Below, in pieces: positions 17,599 through 26,499 of a stretch of DNA of 49,985 bases. Location of the stretch: NCBI GenBank assembly GCA_017472635.1, contig JAFUPU010000051.1, positions 1-49,985 of the forward strand, read 5' to 3'. The notes beneath the pieces were generated by a model, which was not told the DNA's origin, searched no databases, and saw only the letters and a program-made list of their open reading frames with translations. The DNA is from Bacteroidaceae bacterium (GTDB lineage Bacteria; Bacteroidota; Bacteroidia; Bacteroidales; Bacteroidaceae). Within the stretch, counting starts at the first letter, position 1; each line of letters starts with the position of its first letter. The position numbers and the translations under genes are program-made.

Positions 17599-20500
17599 AT
17601 GAAGAAACTGAATCTATTGTGTGGTGCCCTAATTTCTGTTATCGGATTGTGGGCACAAGGAACAGGTCCATTAATTCTGAACACACCGGCAGATTATCAA
17701 GTGACAGCCCTCTCTGACAACGGGAAATGGGCATGTGGAACCTATACCAACGGTAACAACATGACGTATGCTTTCCGGTGGGACTTGACAACCGGACAGA
17801 CTATCCTGCTCAGTGGAGATGATGTCTTATCCCAAGCCGATAACGTATCTGACGATGGAGTGGTGGTAGGTCAGTTCGATAATACGCAAGCTACCGAAAA
17901 TGGTGCTCCCATTTTTACAGCCGGATATTGGAAGGATGGAAGCTGGCATCACCTGCCCAACATCAACGATGCATACGTGGCCAATCAGGACAGAGTGGGA
18001 TATGCCTATGCAATCACCCCCGATGGCAAGTACATAGCCGGGGCCTATAACGATGCACAAAGTATATGTATCCCTGTCGTGTGGGAAGACGGAAAAGTAA
18101 AACACACCTTTGGCGGTACGGGATATGACGGTATGATATACGGACTATCGAAAGATGGTCAGAAAGCCGTAGGATGGACCATTAACAAAGAATCAGAAGG
18201 TGCTCGTGTGGCTACATTATGGGAAGTAGGCAAGGGAGCGACCTTGTTGATGGATTCGCAAAAAAGTAATGCCTGGTGTTCAGGACGTACATTCTCTCCC
18301 AACGGACGATTGGTACTCTACTGGGAAGGCTATTACGACTATACAGCCGAAGAAAAGCCTTATCCTGAAAGTGCCAACATGGGAGTCATTGCCATATACG
18401 ACACCGAAACAGGTAAAAAGCAAGTGATTCCCAACCTAAAAGACTATCCATTTAATTTTGATGTTTACGACATAACAGATGCCGGTACGGTTGTCGGTTA
18501 CGAGCAGTTTGAAAGCGATTATGTCGAGCGTGCCTTTATCTATAAAGATGGTAAGACCCGTTTCATGGAGGATTATCTGAAAGAAAATGGAGTTGATATC
18601 GATGCGCAAAAACAAATCTTGATGCTTGAGGACTCTACCGCCCACCACTTGTTTAGGGGAGTTGGCATTTCAGCAGATGAAAAGACATTGGCAGTTCTTT
18701 ACTACGACACAATAGGAGCAATCCGTTCTATGGTTGTCAAGTTCGACGAGAACGTAACCACACGCGAACCCGTATTGCTTCAAGCTACCGCACTACAAGG
18801 AGTGCCGGCAATCCGCCTCAGCTGGCAGGTCCCATTAGCCGGAGCTGATGCTGTAAAAGGCTATAACCTCTATCGCGATGGAGTGAAACTGAACAATAGT
18901 CCAGTGAGCGGATTGGAGTATGTTGATACTACCGGTCTTACATATCGTGCCGAAGCATATACTTATCAGGTAAAAGCGGTATATGCCAACACCGAGTCTG
19001 CCGCAGATACAGCCACGTTAGTACTGACAGAACGGGAGGTCTCTGCTCCACGAGATTTGTTTGCCCGACAAGCCAGTCATTCCGATGTGATATTCCGTTG
19101 GCAACACCCCTCAAGCAATCTGATTGCCAAGTCCTATTTCAATGAGTCTGCAACCATTTCGGGTTTTGGCGGTGGTGAAAATGCCTTCGAAGCTGCAATC
19201 CGTCTGAAGTCTGCCGAGATGGCTGTATATGACGGATGCCAAATGAGAGGGGTTGTCTTTTACCCTCTGTCCCAACAAAAGGAGTGGATATTGAACCTCT
19301 ATTTCCAACCCGAAGGTGCTGACGAAAAACAGGTTATCTATACACAAGACCTTACCGAAACAATAATTCCCGGGAAAGAAAATATAGTTACTTTCGATAC
19401 CCCTATCCTTCTTCCTCAAGGAGGAGACATCTACGTTGCTTTCTCTGTTACTCCCCAACCGGGAAATACTTCTAACGAGATGTTGGGACAGGTATATGGC
19501 GACTGTTTGCCCGGTTACAGCGACCTGGCACGCATGCTTACCGAGCCTACCCTTTATTCATTGTACAACGCATCGCTCAACGACTCATACACCTACACCA
19601 TGTCGTGGGCCGTCAGCTTGTTGCTGGCTCCTGCCACTCTGCCATCAACTGTAGACCAAGTGGCATCCTATCGGGTCTACGATGGAGAAACGCAAGTAGG
19701 CGAAACACAAAACACCGAATGGACCTATCCGTCATTGGCTGCAGGCGTACACGAATTGGGCGTCCGGGTCGTCTATACCGATGGACGCATTTCACCACTG
19801 AAGCAAAAAACATTTGAGGTAGTTCCAAACGAAGATATATATAAAGGTATAGAGCGACCGGTAGTCACACTTACCGACCAACTCTCTATCCGAGCCACCT
19901 GGGAGGAACCGAAAGACGATGACGAAACGTTCATCACCTATGCCAGCACCACCCAGTTGCAAGGAGGAGTCTTAGGTCCCTCAGAAAGCAACTATGGATA
20001 TATGGCTGCAACCATCTATCCTGCCGACCGATTGAGGGGATACGGTGGATACAAGCTCACCGGGATACGTTTCTATCCGCTGGTCAAAGCTGATTTCACG
20101 TTCTATCTGAAACAAAACGGTGAGGTCATCGTCAGCGACCTGTATGCCGAGGACTATGTACCTAACCAATGGAACTTCATACCGTTCAAGGAGCCTATCC
20201 TGCTCGACGAAAAAGCAACTTATCAGTTGGAACTCGATTGTTGGGATGTCCCTATCGGTCAGGCACCATTGGGAATCGATGCATTACCCCCGTTCATGGG
20301 TTATTCCGACCTCTATTCGCTTGATGAAGGCAGCACATTCACTTCGGTGGTCAATGCTTCGGCTTATGGTAACTGGATGATGGGATTGGTTCTCGAATCA
20401 CCGGCTCCACGCAAACTTCCCATTAAGGGGTATGATGTATATATCGATGGTCAGCAGGCAAACACATCACTCCTTTCCGAACCGCATTTCAACTATACGT

Positions 20501-20838
20501 TTCCGACAGAAGATGCCGATGCCCATCGCCTGCGTGTCGATGTACACTACGATGTAAAGGGGCAGGTTTCCGGTGGCAACACCTTCTTCTACATTGGAGC
20601 TTCAACCGTTGACGAAGCAGTCTATTCAATCGACATCGACGGGCAAGGAGGCTATGTAGTCGTAGAAGGTGCAGGTGTCACTTCATTGGCTGCCTATAGT
20701 TTGTCAGGCACGTTGCTTGCTACAGCCGAAGGGAACAGGCTGGAGTTGTCAGGATTACCCTCCGGAGTAATTATCCTGCAAGCCACCCGAAACGGGAAAA
20801 AGGAAGTCTACAAATTAAGTGTCACGAATAACAAGTAA
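17599..20838 (+). CDS. large secreted multidomain protein with a T9SS-type C-terminal domain
   Basis: A 1079-residue protein with a signal peptide (MKKLNLLCGALISVIGLWAQ). Residues 30-380 contain repeated segments of the type VSDDGVVVGQF, ISADEKTLAVLYYD and LSKDGQKAVGW, similar to HAF-like propeller repeats. A fibronectin-III-like region follows (ALQGVPAIRLSWQVP...GYNLYRDGVKL), then two related beta-sandwich modules with GCQMRGVVFYPL and GYKLTGIRFYPL, each after Fn3-like sequence. The end (YVVVEGAGVTSLAAYSLSG, LELSGLPSGVIILQA, KKEVYKLSV) resembles a type IX sorting domain. No catalytic motif is recognised. The GH43 gene begins 29 bases later, so the two are probably co-transcribed, and a carbohydrate-binding or surface role is possible but unproven. 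Confidence 0.8.
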   Translation: MKKLNLLCGALISVIGLWAQGTGPLILNTPADYQVTALSDNGKWACGTYTNGNNMTYAFRWDLTTGQTILLSGDDVLSQADNVSDDGVVVGQFDNTQATENGAPIFTAGYWKDGSWHHLPNINDAYVANQDRVGYAYAITPDGKYIAGAYNDAQSICIPVVWEDGKVKHTFGGTGYDGMIYGLSKDGQKAVGWTINKESEGARVATLWEVGKGATLLMDSQKSNAWCSGRTFSPNGRLVLYWEGYYDYTAEEKPYPESANMGVIAIYDTETGKKQVIPNLKDYPFNFDVYDITDAGTVVGYEQFESDYVERAFIYKDGKTRFMEDYLKENGVDIDAQKQILMLEDSTAHHLFRGVGISADEKTLAVLYYDTIGAIRSMVVKFDENVTTREPVLLQATALQGVPAIRLSWQVPLAGADAVKGYNLYRDGVKLNNSPVSGLEYVDTTGLTYRAEAYTYQVKAVYANTESAADTATLVLTEREVSAPRDLFARQASHSDVIFRWQHPSSNLIAKSYFNESATISGFGGGENAFEAAIRLKSAEMAVYDGCQMRGVVFYPLSQQKEWILNLYFQPEGADEKQVIYTQDLTETIIPGKENIVTFDTPILLPQGGDIYVAFSVTPQPGNTSNEMLGQVYGDCLPGYSDLARMLTEPTLYSLYNASLNDSYTYTMSWAVSLLLAPATLPSTVDQVASYRVYDGETQVGETQNTEWTYPSLAAGVHELGVRVVYTDGRISPLKQKTFEVVPNEDIYKGIERPVVTLTDQLSIRATWEEPKDDDETFITYASTTQLQGGVLGPSESNYGYMAATIYPADRLRGYGGYKLTGIRFYPLVKADFTFYLKQNGEVIVSDLYAEDYVPNQWNFIPFKEPILLDEKATYQLELDCWDVPIGQAPLGIDALPPFMGYSDLYSLDEGSTFTSVVNASAYGNWMMGLVLESPAPRKLPIKGYDVYIDGQQANTSLLSEPHFNYTFPTEDADAHRLRVDVHYDVKGQVSGGNTFFYIGASTVDEAVYSIDIDGQGGYVVVEGAGVTSLAAYSLSGTLLATAEGNRLELSGLPSGVIILQATRNGKKEVYKLSVTNNK

Positions 20839-20867
20839 TCATTCACACTAATCATAAGAAATTAACC

Positions 20868-22433
20868 TTGAACAGAATCATCATCAGTGTCGCTGCCCTG
20901 TTTTCCCTCTGCATGGCGTGGGCAGGACACCCCACTTGGGGCGATCAGGGCAATGGAACCTATATCAACCCTATTCTCAATGCCGACTATTCCGATCCTG
21001 ATGCCATTCGGGTAGGCGACAAGTATTATATGGTAGCTTCCGACTTTCATTTCACCGGAATGCAAGTACTTGAGTCTTCCGATTTGGTCAATTGGACTCT
21101 TGTCAGCCAAGTTTACGACCGTTTTGATTTCCCCGGTTGGGAGACCAACGAGCGTTACGCCGGCGGGTCGTGGGCACCTTCCATCCGCTATCACGATGGC
21201 AAGTTCTGGATCTTTTTCTGCACTCCCCACGAAGGACTTTTCATGTCTACAGCCACCAGTGCCAACGGTCCTTGGAGTCCGCTCACGCTGGTCGAAAAAG
21301 TAGCACGTTGGGAAGACCCTTGCCCTTTTTGGGATGATGATGGGCAAGCCTATTTGGGACGAAGCAAACACGGTGCCGGTCCTATCATTATTCACAAGAT
21401 GTCGCCCGACGGCACCCGCCTGCTCGACGAGGGGCGTACGGTCTATACCGGTCCGGTAGCCGAAGGTACAAAAATACACAAACGCGACGGTTGGTATTAT
21501 CTCTCCATTCCCGAGGGCGGTGTGGAAAGTGGTTGGCAGACCATCTTGCGTTCGCGAAACATTTACGGTCCCTATGAAAAGCGGGTCGTGCTTGAACAGG
21601 GTCGTACCCCCATCAACGGTCCTCACCAGGGCGCCATGGTCGACACTCCCGAGGGAGAATGGTGGTTCCTGCATTTCCAACATTCAGGTCCGCTCGGTCG
21701 TGTGGTACACCTGCAGCCCATGCACTGGAAAGACGGATGGCCGGTCATCGGTGTAGACCAAGACATGAACGGCATAGGCGAACCTGTCCCCGCGTGGGTT
21801 AAACCTCGTGTACATGCTTCATCCGAGCCCCACCTGCCGGCTCATACCGACGAGTTTTCTTCCTCCCGTTCTTTGGGTCTGCAGTGGCAATTCAACCACA
21901 ATCCGGTTCCGGGTTCGTGGTCACTTACCGAACGTGTCGGCTGGCTTACGCTGCATGCATCCAAAGCAAGTGACTTCAAGCAGGCACGTGGAACCCTCAC
22001 CCAAAAGTCTATGGGTTACCGGGGCGAAGTGACGGTGCGCCTCGATTTCTCCTCGCTGGCAGTGGGCGACCATGCCGGTTTGGCATGTATGGGCAAGCAA
22101 AACCATCTGATAGGGGTACAGGCTGACCAAAAAGGTGTCAACCTCTATCTCCAGCACGACACCGTCACCACGGTCTTACACCCCGTAAAGGGTAAAATCC
22201 TCTATCTGCGCCTACACCTCGATGCCGTTTCAAACACCTATAGTTTTGCCTGGAGCCGCGACGGACGACAGTTCACCTCTGTAGGCGAACCGTTCGCTAT
22301 GCGTTTCGGCTTTTGGAAGGGAGTACGCCCGGCACTCTTCTGCTACAATCCGTCCGAAAGCAAAGGCACTGTCTCTTTCGACTGGTTCAGGTACTTGATG
22401 CTGGACGATGAAGAGTTAAAAGCTAAAAATTAA
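20868..22433 (+). CDS. glycoside hydrolase family 43 protein
   Basis: A 521-residue secreted exo-glycosidase-like protein of the GH43 five-bladed propeller family, whose members mostly cleave arabinose, xylose or galactose from plant cell-wall side chains. The likely start is TTG at 20868, because only that gives a full signal peptide (MNRIIISVAALFSLCMAWAG). The three acidic residues typical of GH43 are in place: D43 in YSDPDAIR, D150 in WEDPCPFWDDDG and E199 in VAEGTKIHKRDGWYYL. Residues from about 330 on form the concanavalin-like beta-sandwich found behind many GH43 xylosidase/arabinosidase domains. The neighbouring GH28 suggests a pectin side chain as substrate, which is inference. Confidence 0.9.
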   Translation: MNRIIISVAALFSLCMAWAGHPTWGDQGNGTYINPILNADYSDPDAIRVGDKYYMVASDFHFTGMQVLESSDLVNWTLVSQVYDRFDFPGWETNERYAGGSWAPSIRYHDGKFWIFFCTPHEGLFMSTATSANGPWSPLTLVEKVARWEDPCPFWDDDGQAYLGRSKHGAGPIIIHKMSPDGTRLLDEGRTVYTGPVAEGTKIHKRDGWYYLSIPEGGVESGWQTILRSRNIYGPYEKRVVLEQGRTPINGPHQGAMVDTPEGEWWFLHFQHSGPLGRVVHLQPMHWKDGWPVIGVDQDMNGIGEPVPAWVKPRVHASSEPHLPAHTDEFSSSRSLGLQWQFNHNPVPGSWSLTERVGWLTLHASKASDFKQARGTLTQKSMGYRGEVTVRLDFSSLAVGDHAGLACMGKQNHLIGVQADQKGVNLYLQHDTVTTVLHPVKGKILYLRLHLDAVSNTYSFAWSRDGRQFTSVGEPFAMRFGFWKGVRPALFCYNPSESKGTVSFDWFRYLMLDDEELKAKN

Positions 22434-22484
22434 AAATTAAAAGTACAACTTTCGTTAGGTTGAAACTTAAATTAAAAGTAAAAA

Positions 22485-23867
22485 ATGAAATACCAACTCC
22501 GTTTATTACCCGCTTTGGCACTCCTTTTTATGACGGCTTGCGGGCATCAGACCACACTTCCCGAGTCAGAGATGACTCCTCAAGATTCCATAGTATCGCG
22601 CATTGCGCTCACCTCTTTCCCTTCACGTGTAATAACTGTCACTCCTTCGGGCGACGCATCGTTGGCGGTGTTGCAACATGCCATTGACTCCTGTTCATTG
22701 GCAGGAGGCGGAACGGTGTTGGTATCATCCGGTCACTACCCGCTTGCCGGTGCCTTGCGCCTCAAGAGCAATGTCAACCTCCATCTCTCTGAAGGAGCCT
22801 ATCTGCAGTTCAGCGGTGTCAGCGACGATTTCCTACCGGTTGTATTGACCCGTTGGGAGGGTACAGAACTCTATGGACACTCGCCCATGATTTATGCCTA
22901 CCATCAAGTAAACATAGCCATCACCGGACGTGGCACGATTGATGCCCAAGGCGGCAAGGAATTTGCGGCTTGGGCTGCTATCGAGGGTCCCGACCGTGAC
23001 CGCCTGCGCGAGATGGGCGACAAGCTGGTACCGGTCCACCAACGCATCTTTGGCAAGGGCACAGTGCTTCGTCCTTCCTGCATCCAATTTTTGGGCTGTT
23101 CGCGCATTCTGGTTGAAGATGTGCTCATCAAAGATTCACCCTTTTGGACAATCCACCCCGTCTATTGCGACAATGTGGTGGTGCGCGGTGTCACCATCGA
23201 CAGCCATTTCCCCAACAACGACGGATGCGACCCTGAGTCAACCTCCAATGTGCTGATCGAGCGCTGCACTTTCCGCACGGGCGACGATGCCGTAGCCATC
23301 AAAGCCGGACGCGATACCGATGGGCGCCACATTGCCCGTCCGTCTGAGAACATCGTCATCCGCAATTGCCTCTTCCGTTCCGAGTGCAACGGACTCTGCA
23401 TAGGCAGTGAAATGTCGGGCGGTGTCTCTCGTGTCTACATGGACAGCATCCGCATCGGTACGGTGAAAAATGCCCTCTACTTCAAGTCAAACCGCGACCG
23501 TGGCGGCTACATCCGCGATGTGCATGTGCGCGATATCGACATCCATCGTGCGCTGGGCGCCATCTTACGTTTTGAGACCAACTATTTCGGTTTCCGCGGT
23601 GGCAATCATCAGGCACGTTACGAAGATTTCACCATCAGCCGTGTACATGCCGACACAGCCGACCATTACGCCATCTTCATGGACGGCAATCCCCAGAAGC
23701 CTATCCGCTGCATCCGGGTCACCGACTTCCATGTCGACCATGCTCCACGGCCTTGGTATCTCATCTACACCGATTCAGTTTCGTTCGAAAACTGCACCGT
23801 GGGCGGCAAGGCTGTTCCTCTCCATCCTGCCGAGAGTACCGAACGCCAGCAATGCGACGTCTGGTAA
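22485..23867 (+). CDS. glycoside hydrolase family 28 (polygalacturonase-type) lipoprotein
   Basis: A 460-residue right-handed beta-helix protein. The N-terminus ends in a lipobox (LLFMTACG), so it is probably anchored in the outer membrane or periplasm. GH28 landmarks are NNDGCDPE (244-251) and the paired aspartates RTGDDAVAIK (D267, D268), then CNGLCIGSEMSGG where classic members have a Gly-His-Gly, and FKSNRDRGG in place of the usual RIK area. The fold and acids fit hydrolysis of galacturonan or rhamnogalacturonan; exact linkage and exo/endo mode are not decided. It lies 51 bases after the GH43 gene on the same strand. Its stop codon directly abuts the stop of the convergent thioesterase gene, leaving no room for a terminator. 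Confidence 0.92.
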   Translation: MKYQLRLLPALALLFMTACGHQTTLPESEMTPQDSIVSRIALTSFPSRVITVTPSGDASLAVLQHAIDSCSLAGGGTVLVSSGHYPLAGALRLKSNVNLHLSEGAYLQFSGVSDDFLPVVLTRWEGTELYGHSPMIYAYHQVNIAITGRGTIDAQGGKEFAAWAAIEGPDRDRLREMGDKLVPVHQRIFGKGTVLRPSCIQFLGCSRILVEDVLIKDSPFWTIHPVYCDNVVVRGVTIDSHFPNNDGCDPESTSNVLIERCTFRTGDDAVAIKAGRDTDGRHIARPSENIVIRNCLFRSECNGLCIGSEMSGGVSRVYMDSIRIGTVKNALYFKSNRDRGGYIRDVHVRDIDIHRALGAILRFETNYFGFRGGNHQARYEDFTISRVHADTADHYAIFMDGNPQKPIRCIRVTDFHVDHAPRPWYLIYTDSVSFENCTVGGKAVPLHPAESTERQQCDVW

Positions 23868-24344
23868 TCATGCTTCCAGCTCACACCCTTCAAAACCCAT
23901 CTCTTCCCGTGCTTTCTCAGGAGTGAAGGTAAAGTAGATGCACCGGGCATGGGTCGCCAGGTTTCCCTGCATATCATAGATGGCAGCCTCCACGTAGGCT
24001 ATGTTGCGTCTTGTCTCGGTCACCCGGGCTTCCAGCCTTATCCATTCGTCAGTCGTCTTTATAGGACGTTTGTAGGTTGTTTCCATCTTTGAGGTCACTC
24101 CTGCACGTCCCATCTGTCTCATCACTGCCCAAGCGCAAATTTCGTCGAGCAGGGTTGCCTGAATGCCGCCATGCAGGGTGTCAATCCAGCCCTGGTAGTT
24201 AGCACTTGGTTTCCACACGCACGAAACCTTTTCCCCCTCGTCATAAAACTCCATTTTCAGCCCATATTCGTTGCCCGGTGCACAACCAAAGCAGTTGTAC
24301 CCCTCTCTGTGCAACCACGGATTCTTTATTTTGCGTTTCTCCAT
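23868..24344 (-). CDS. hotdog-fold thioesterase (PaaI-like)
   Basis: A 158-residue cytoplasmic protein of the 4HBT/PaaI acyl-CoA thioesterase superfamily. The core motif DTLHGGIQATLLDEICAWA holds the HGG (58-60) and an acidic pair D67-E68 on the central helix, the usual catalytic region. The N-terminus has CFGC (18-21), suggesting a metal or redox pair seen in some relatives. The acyl-CoA substrate cannot be told. It is transcribed against the GH28 gene, with the two stop codons touching (23867/23868). A -7 box lies at 24389-24396. Confidence 0.85.
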   Translation of the reverse strand: MEKRKIKNPWLHREGYNCFGCAPGNEYGLKMEFYDEGEKVSCVWKPSANYQGWIDTLHGGIQATLLDEICAWAVMRQMGRAGVTSKMETTYKRPIKTTDEWIRLEARVTETRRNIAYVEAAIYDMQGNLATHARCIYFTFTPEKAREEMGFEGCELEA

Positions 24345-24388
24345 ACTCTTTATGGTGGATTATAAAATTAGAATAGAAAGTTGAGATG

Positions 24389-24396
24389 CAAAAATA
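24389..24396 (-). promoter_or_regulatory. -7 box for the thioesterase gene
   Basis: Minus-strand TATTTTTG fits TAnnTTTG, 44 bases ahead of the start. No -33 TTTG is seen. Confidence 0.5.
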
Positions 24397-24568
24397 GAGA
24401 TTATTTTCCGAATAAAAAACTTCGGACCAGAAAACCTTCTCATACACAGAAAAAACAGGGTAAACATTTTTGGGCAAATCTTTTTCAGGCGGCTTTTCCA
24501 AGGGTAAAGAAGAGGATTTCCGACCTTTCCAAGGGGCAATTCACCCCATTTTCTCCTGAAGATTGAAG

Positions 24569-24650
24569 AAAATCTCCTGGAGATTTTTTCACCGGTCCCA
24601 GGACTGAATCCGTTGAGTCCTGCAACAGACGCTGCTGAGTCCTGCAACCA
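24569..24650. repeat. dispersed GCAGGACT repeat, copy R2
   Basis: A perfect palindrome AAAATCTCC-T-GGAGATTTT at 24569-24587 is followed by CCCAGGACT (24598-24605 region), TTGAGTCCTGCAAC (24613-24626) and TGAGTCCTGCAACC (24636-24649). These words are shared with R1 (7863-7943) and R3 (38236-38336). The rest of the gene-free stretch 24345-25060 holds only -7 boxes at both ends and short TTCACCC motifs. Confidence 0.6.
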
Positions 24651-25025
24651 CCCCTCCCAACCGGTTTTTTCCGCCTCGGATACTTCTCAATTGCTCGTCA
24701 GATAAAAAATCCGGTCAGAATTCGTTTTCTTTTACACTCTTTTACCCTCTCACTCTCCAAAAGAGGCGTTTTCAGCCCTTTTGGCAGACTTTTTCACCCT
24801 CAAGAGGGGTTGGAGACACCCCAAAACGGCAGAGCACAACAATCTGCCCTACACCCTTTCAGTAAAATTATTGCATCTGAAAAAAGCACCACATTAAGGG
24901 AATATCTTACAATCCGCACACAAACCTTCGTTGCATCCTCTCTCTTTTTAGTGTGAAAGTAGCTATTTAGCCATGAAAAACTGAAAGTTAAAAAACAAAA
25001 GTTAGGTGTTTTGGCGAGAAATTCT

Positions 25026-25033
25026 TATTTTTG
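25026..25033 (+). promoter_or_regulatory. -7 box ahead of the TIR-FGE gene
   Basis: TATTTTTG fits TAnnTTTG. The only nearby TTTG (25010-25013) is 12 bases away, too close for a normal -33. Transcription would begin near 25040, so the start codon must be downstream; ATG at 25061 fits and the TTG at 25031 does not. Confidence 0.5.
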
Positions 25034-25060
25034 CGGCAAAGAAATCAGCATCAGTTGCAT

Positions 25061-26425
25061 ATGAAGCCAACTTACGACATATTCATCAGCTATCGTCGGA
25101 CCGGAGGGGCACAATATGCCCGTATCATCGAACTCCAGTTGAAGCAACGTGGCTATCGGGTATTCCTCGACTACGATGAAATCAGACATGGTCCCTTTGG
25201 AGAACGCATCAAGACCGCCATCAAGCAGGCTAAAATCTTCATGCTGGTGCTTTCACCCGGATGCCTCGACCGTTGTGCCAAAGAAGAAGATTGGGTAAGA
25301 CAAGAGATATTGCTGGCTATCGAGCTAAACAAACATTTCATCCCCATCAACCCCGATGGGCTGTTTGAAGAAGTGCCAGCCGGCATCCCCGATGCCATCC
25401 GAGAGTTGGTGAATACCCATCAGCGGTCTGACATCAACTTCGGTCAAGCCCTGTCTGTCACCATCGACCTGATGGAGAAAAACCGCATCAAGCCCTACGT
25501 GACAAAGCATAGCCGCATACGCATGCTGCTCGTCGCATTGTTGGCAGTACTACTGGCAGGTGCAGGCGCGTTTGCCTGGCACCAGCGGCAACTGGCAGCC
25601 AAGCGCGACGCACTGCTGACCACCCGGGCACTGGACGGCAGTTGGCGATTGAACTGGAGTCCCGGCATCACGCTGCCCCAACTGCAGGCTGTACACGAAC
25701 TTTTGGCGGCAATGGTCAAGGTCGAGGGAGGAGCGTTCATGATGGGAGCCGCTCCTCATGCCAATGGAGGCTATGCCGCTGAGGTTGATTCCTTTTTTGA
25801 GACTCCACAACTGCCCCAGTCGGTCGGAACGTTTTGGATAGGGAAATACGAGGTCACCAACAGCGAGTGGGCACGCATCATGCAGACCGACTTGGATGAA
25901 ACAAAGGCAGACCTGCCCGTCACCCATGTTTCGCTACACGATTGCCGCCTTTTTGCCACCCGGCTGTGCGACCTTACGGGGCTGCCTTTCCGCTTGCCCA
26001 CCGAGGCTGAGTGGGAATATGCCGCCCGAGGCAAGCAGGCGGCAGACAATACCCTCTTTGCCGGTCGCGACAGGGTGGATGAAGTCGGATGGTATGCAGC
26101 CAATTCAGGCGGACGTGTACATCCGCGGAACGACAGTTCGGGCGGATTCTACTGCAACAGCCTCGACCTCTTTGACATGAGCGGAAACGTAGCCGAGTGG
26201 TGCGACACACCTTTCCGCCTCTACAAAGACCTGCTTGCCCAAAATCCACACCCCGAGGTGATAGACCCTGAGGGGTGGGTGGTACGCGGCGGACACTTCG
26301 ATGCCCAACCCTACGAACTCACCGTCACCCACCGCGATGTGGTGAATGCGGCAGAAAAACTGCCTAACGTAGGGTTGCGTTTAGTGATAGGAGTTTCAAA
26401 CAGCAAAACGGTACAGACGCATTGA
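25061..26425 (+). CDS. TIR domain - transmembrane - FGE-like domain protein
   Basis: A 454-residue three-part protein. Residues 4-140 form a TIR domain: YDIFISYRR (5-13), GYRVFLDYDEIRHGPFGERI (31-50) and the DWVRQEI segment whose E82 sits where NAD-cleaving TIR domains keep their glutamate. A basic stretch and one membrane helix follow (about 154-172). Residues 217-445 are a formylglycine-generating-enzyme/sulfatase-modifying (FGE, SUMF1-like) domain: VKVEGGAFMMG, RLPTEAEWEYAARG (311-324), DMSGNVAEWCD (372-382), VVRGGHFD, NVGLRLV. The end lacks the GFRC-type catalytic cysteine, so a binding rather than oxidising role is likely. The topology should put TIR in the cytoplasm and FGE in the periplasm. 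It heads a gene trio with a secreted protein and a TPR-CHAT protein. Confidence 0.88.
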   Translation: MKPTYDIFISYRRTGGAQYARIIELQLKQRGYRVFLDYDEIRHGPFGERIKTAIKQAKIFMLVLSPGCLDRCAKEEDWVRQEILLAIELNKHFIPINPDGLFEEVPAGIPDAIRELVNTHQRSDINFGQALSVTIDLMEKNRIKPYVTKHSRIRMLLVALLAVLLAGAGAFAWHQRQLAAKRDALLTTRALDGSWRLNWSPGITLPQLQAVHELLAAMVKVEGGAFMMGAAPHANGGYAAEVDSFFETPQLPQSVGTFWIGKYEVTNSEWARIMQTDLDETKADLPVTHVSLHDCRLFATRLCDLTGLPFRLPTEAEWEYAARGKQAADNTLFAGRDRVDEVGWYAANSGGRVHPRNDSSGGFYCNSLDLFDMSGNVAEWCDTPFRLYKDLLAQNPHPEVIDPEGWVVRGGHFDAQPYELTVTHRDVVNAAEKLPNVGLRLVIGVSNSKTVQTH

Positions 26426-26499
26426 AAAGACGCATACTCCTGCTTCTGACTCCTAAATTCTTGCAACTGTCAACTGAATACTTCAATCAAACCATAGAT

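Noticed and set aside
20862..21683. Long minus-strand open frame (273 codons) across the GH43 gene
   Set aside because: It is the shadow of GH43, whose catalytic motifs and signal peptide are clear on the plus strand.
25031..25060. TTG start for the TIR-FGE protein
   Set aside because: It overlaps the -7 box at 25026-25033; TIR domains usually begin right after the Met at 25061.
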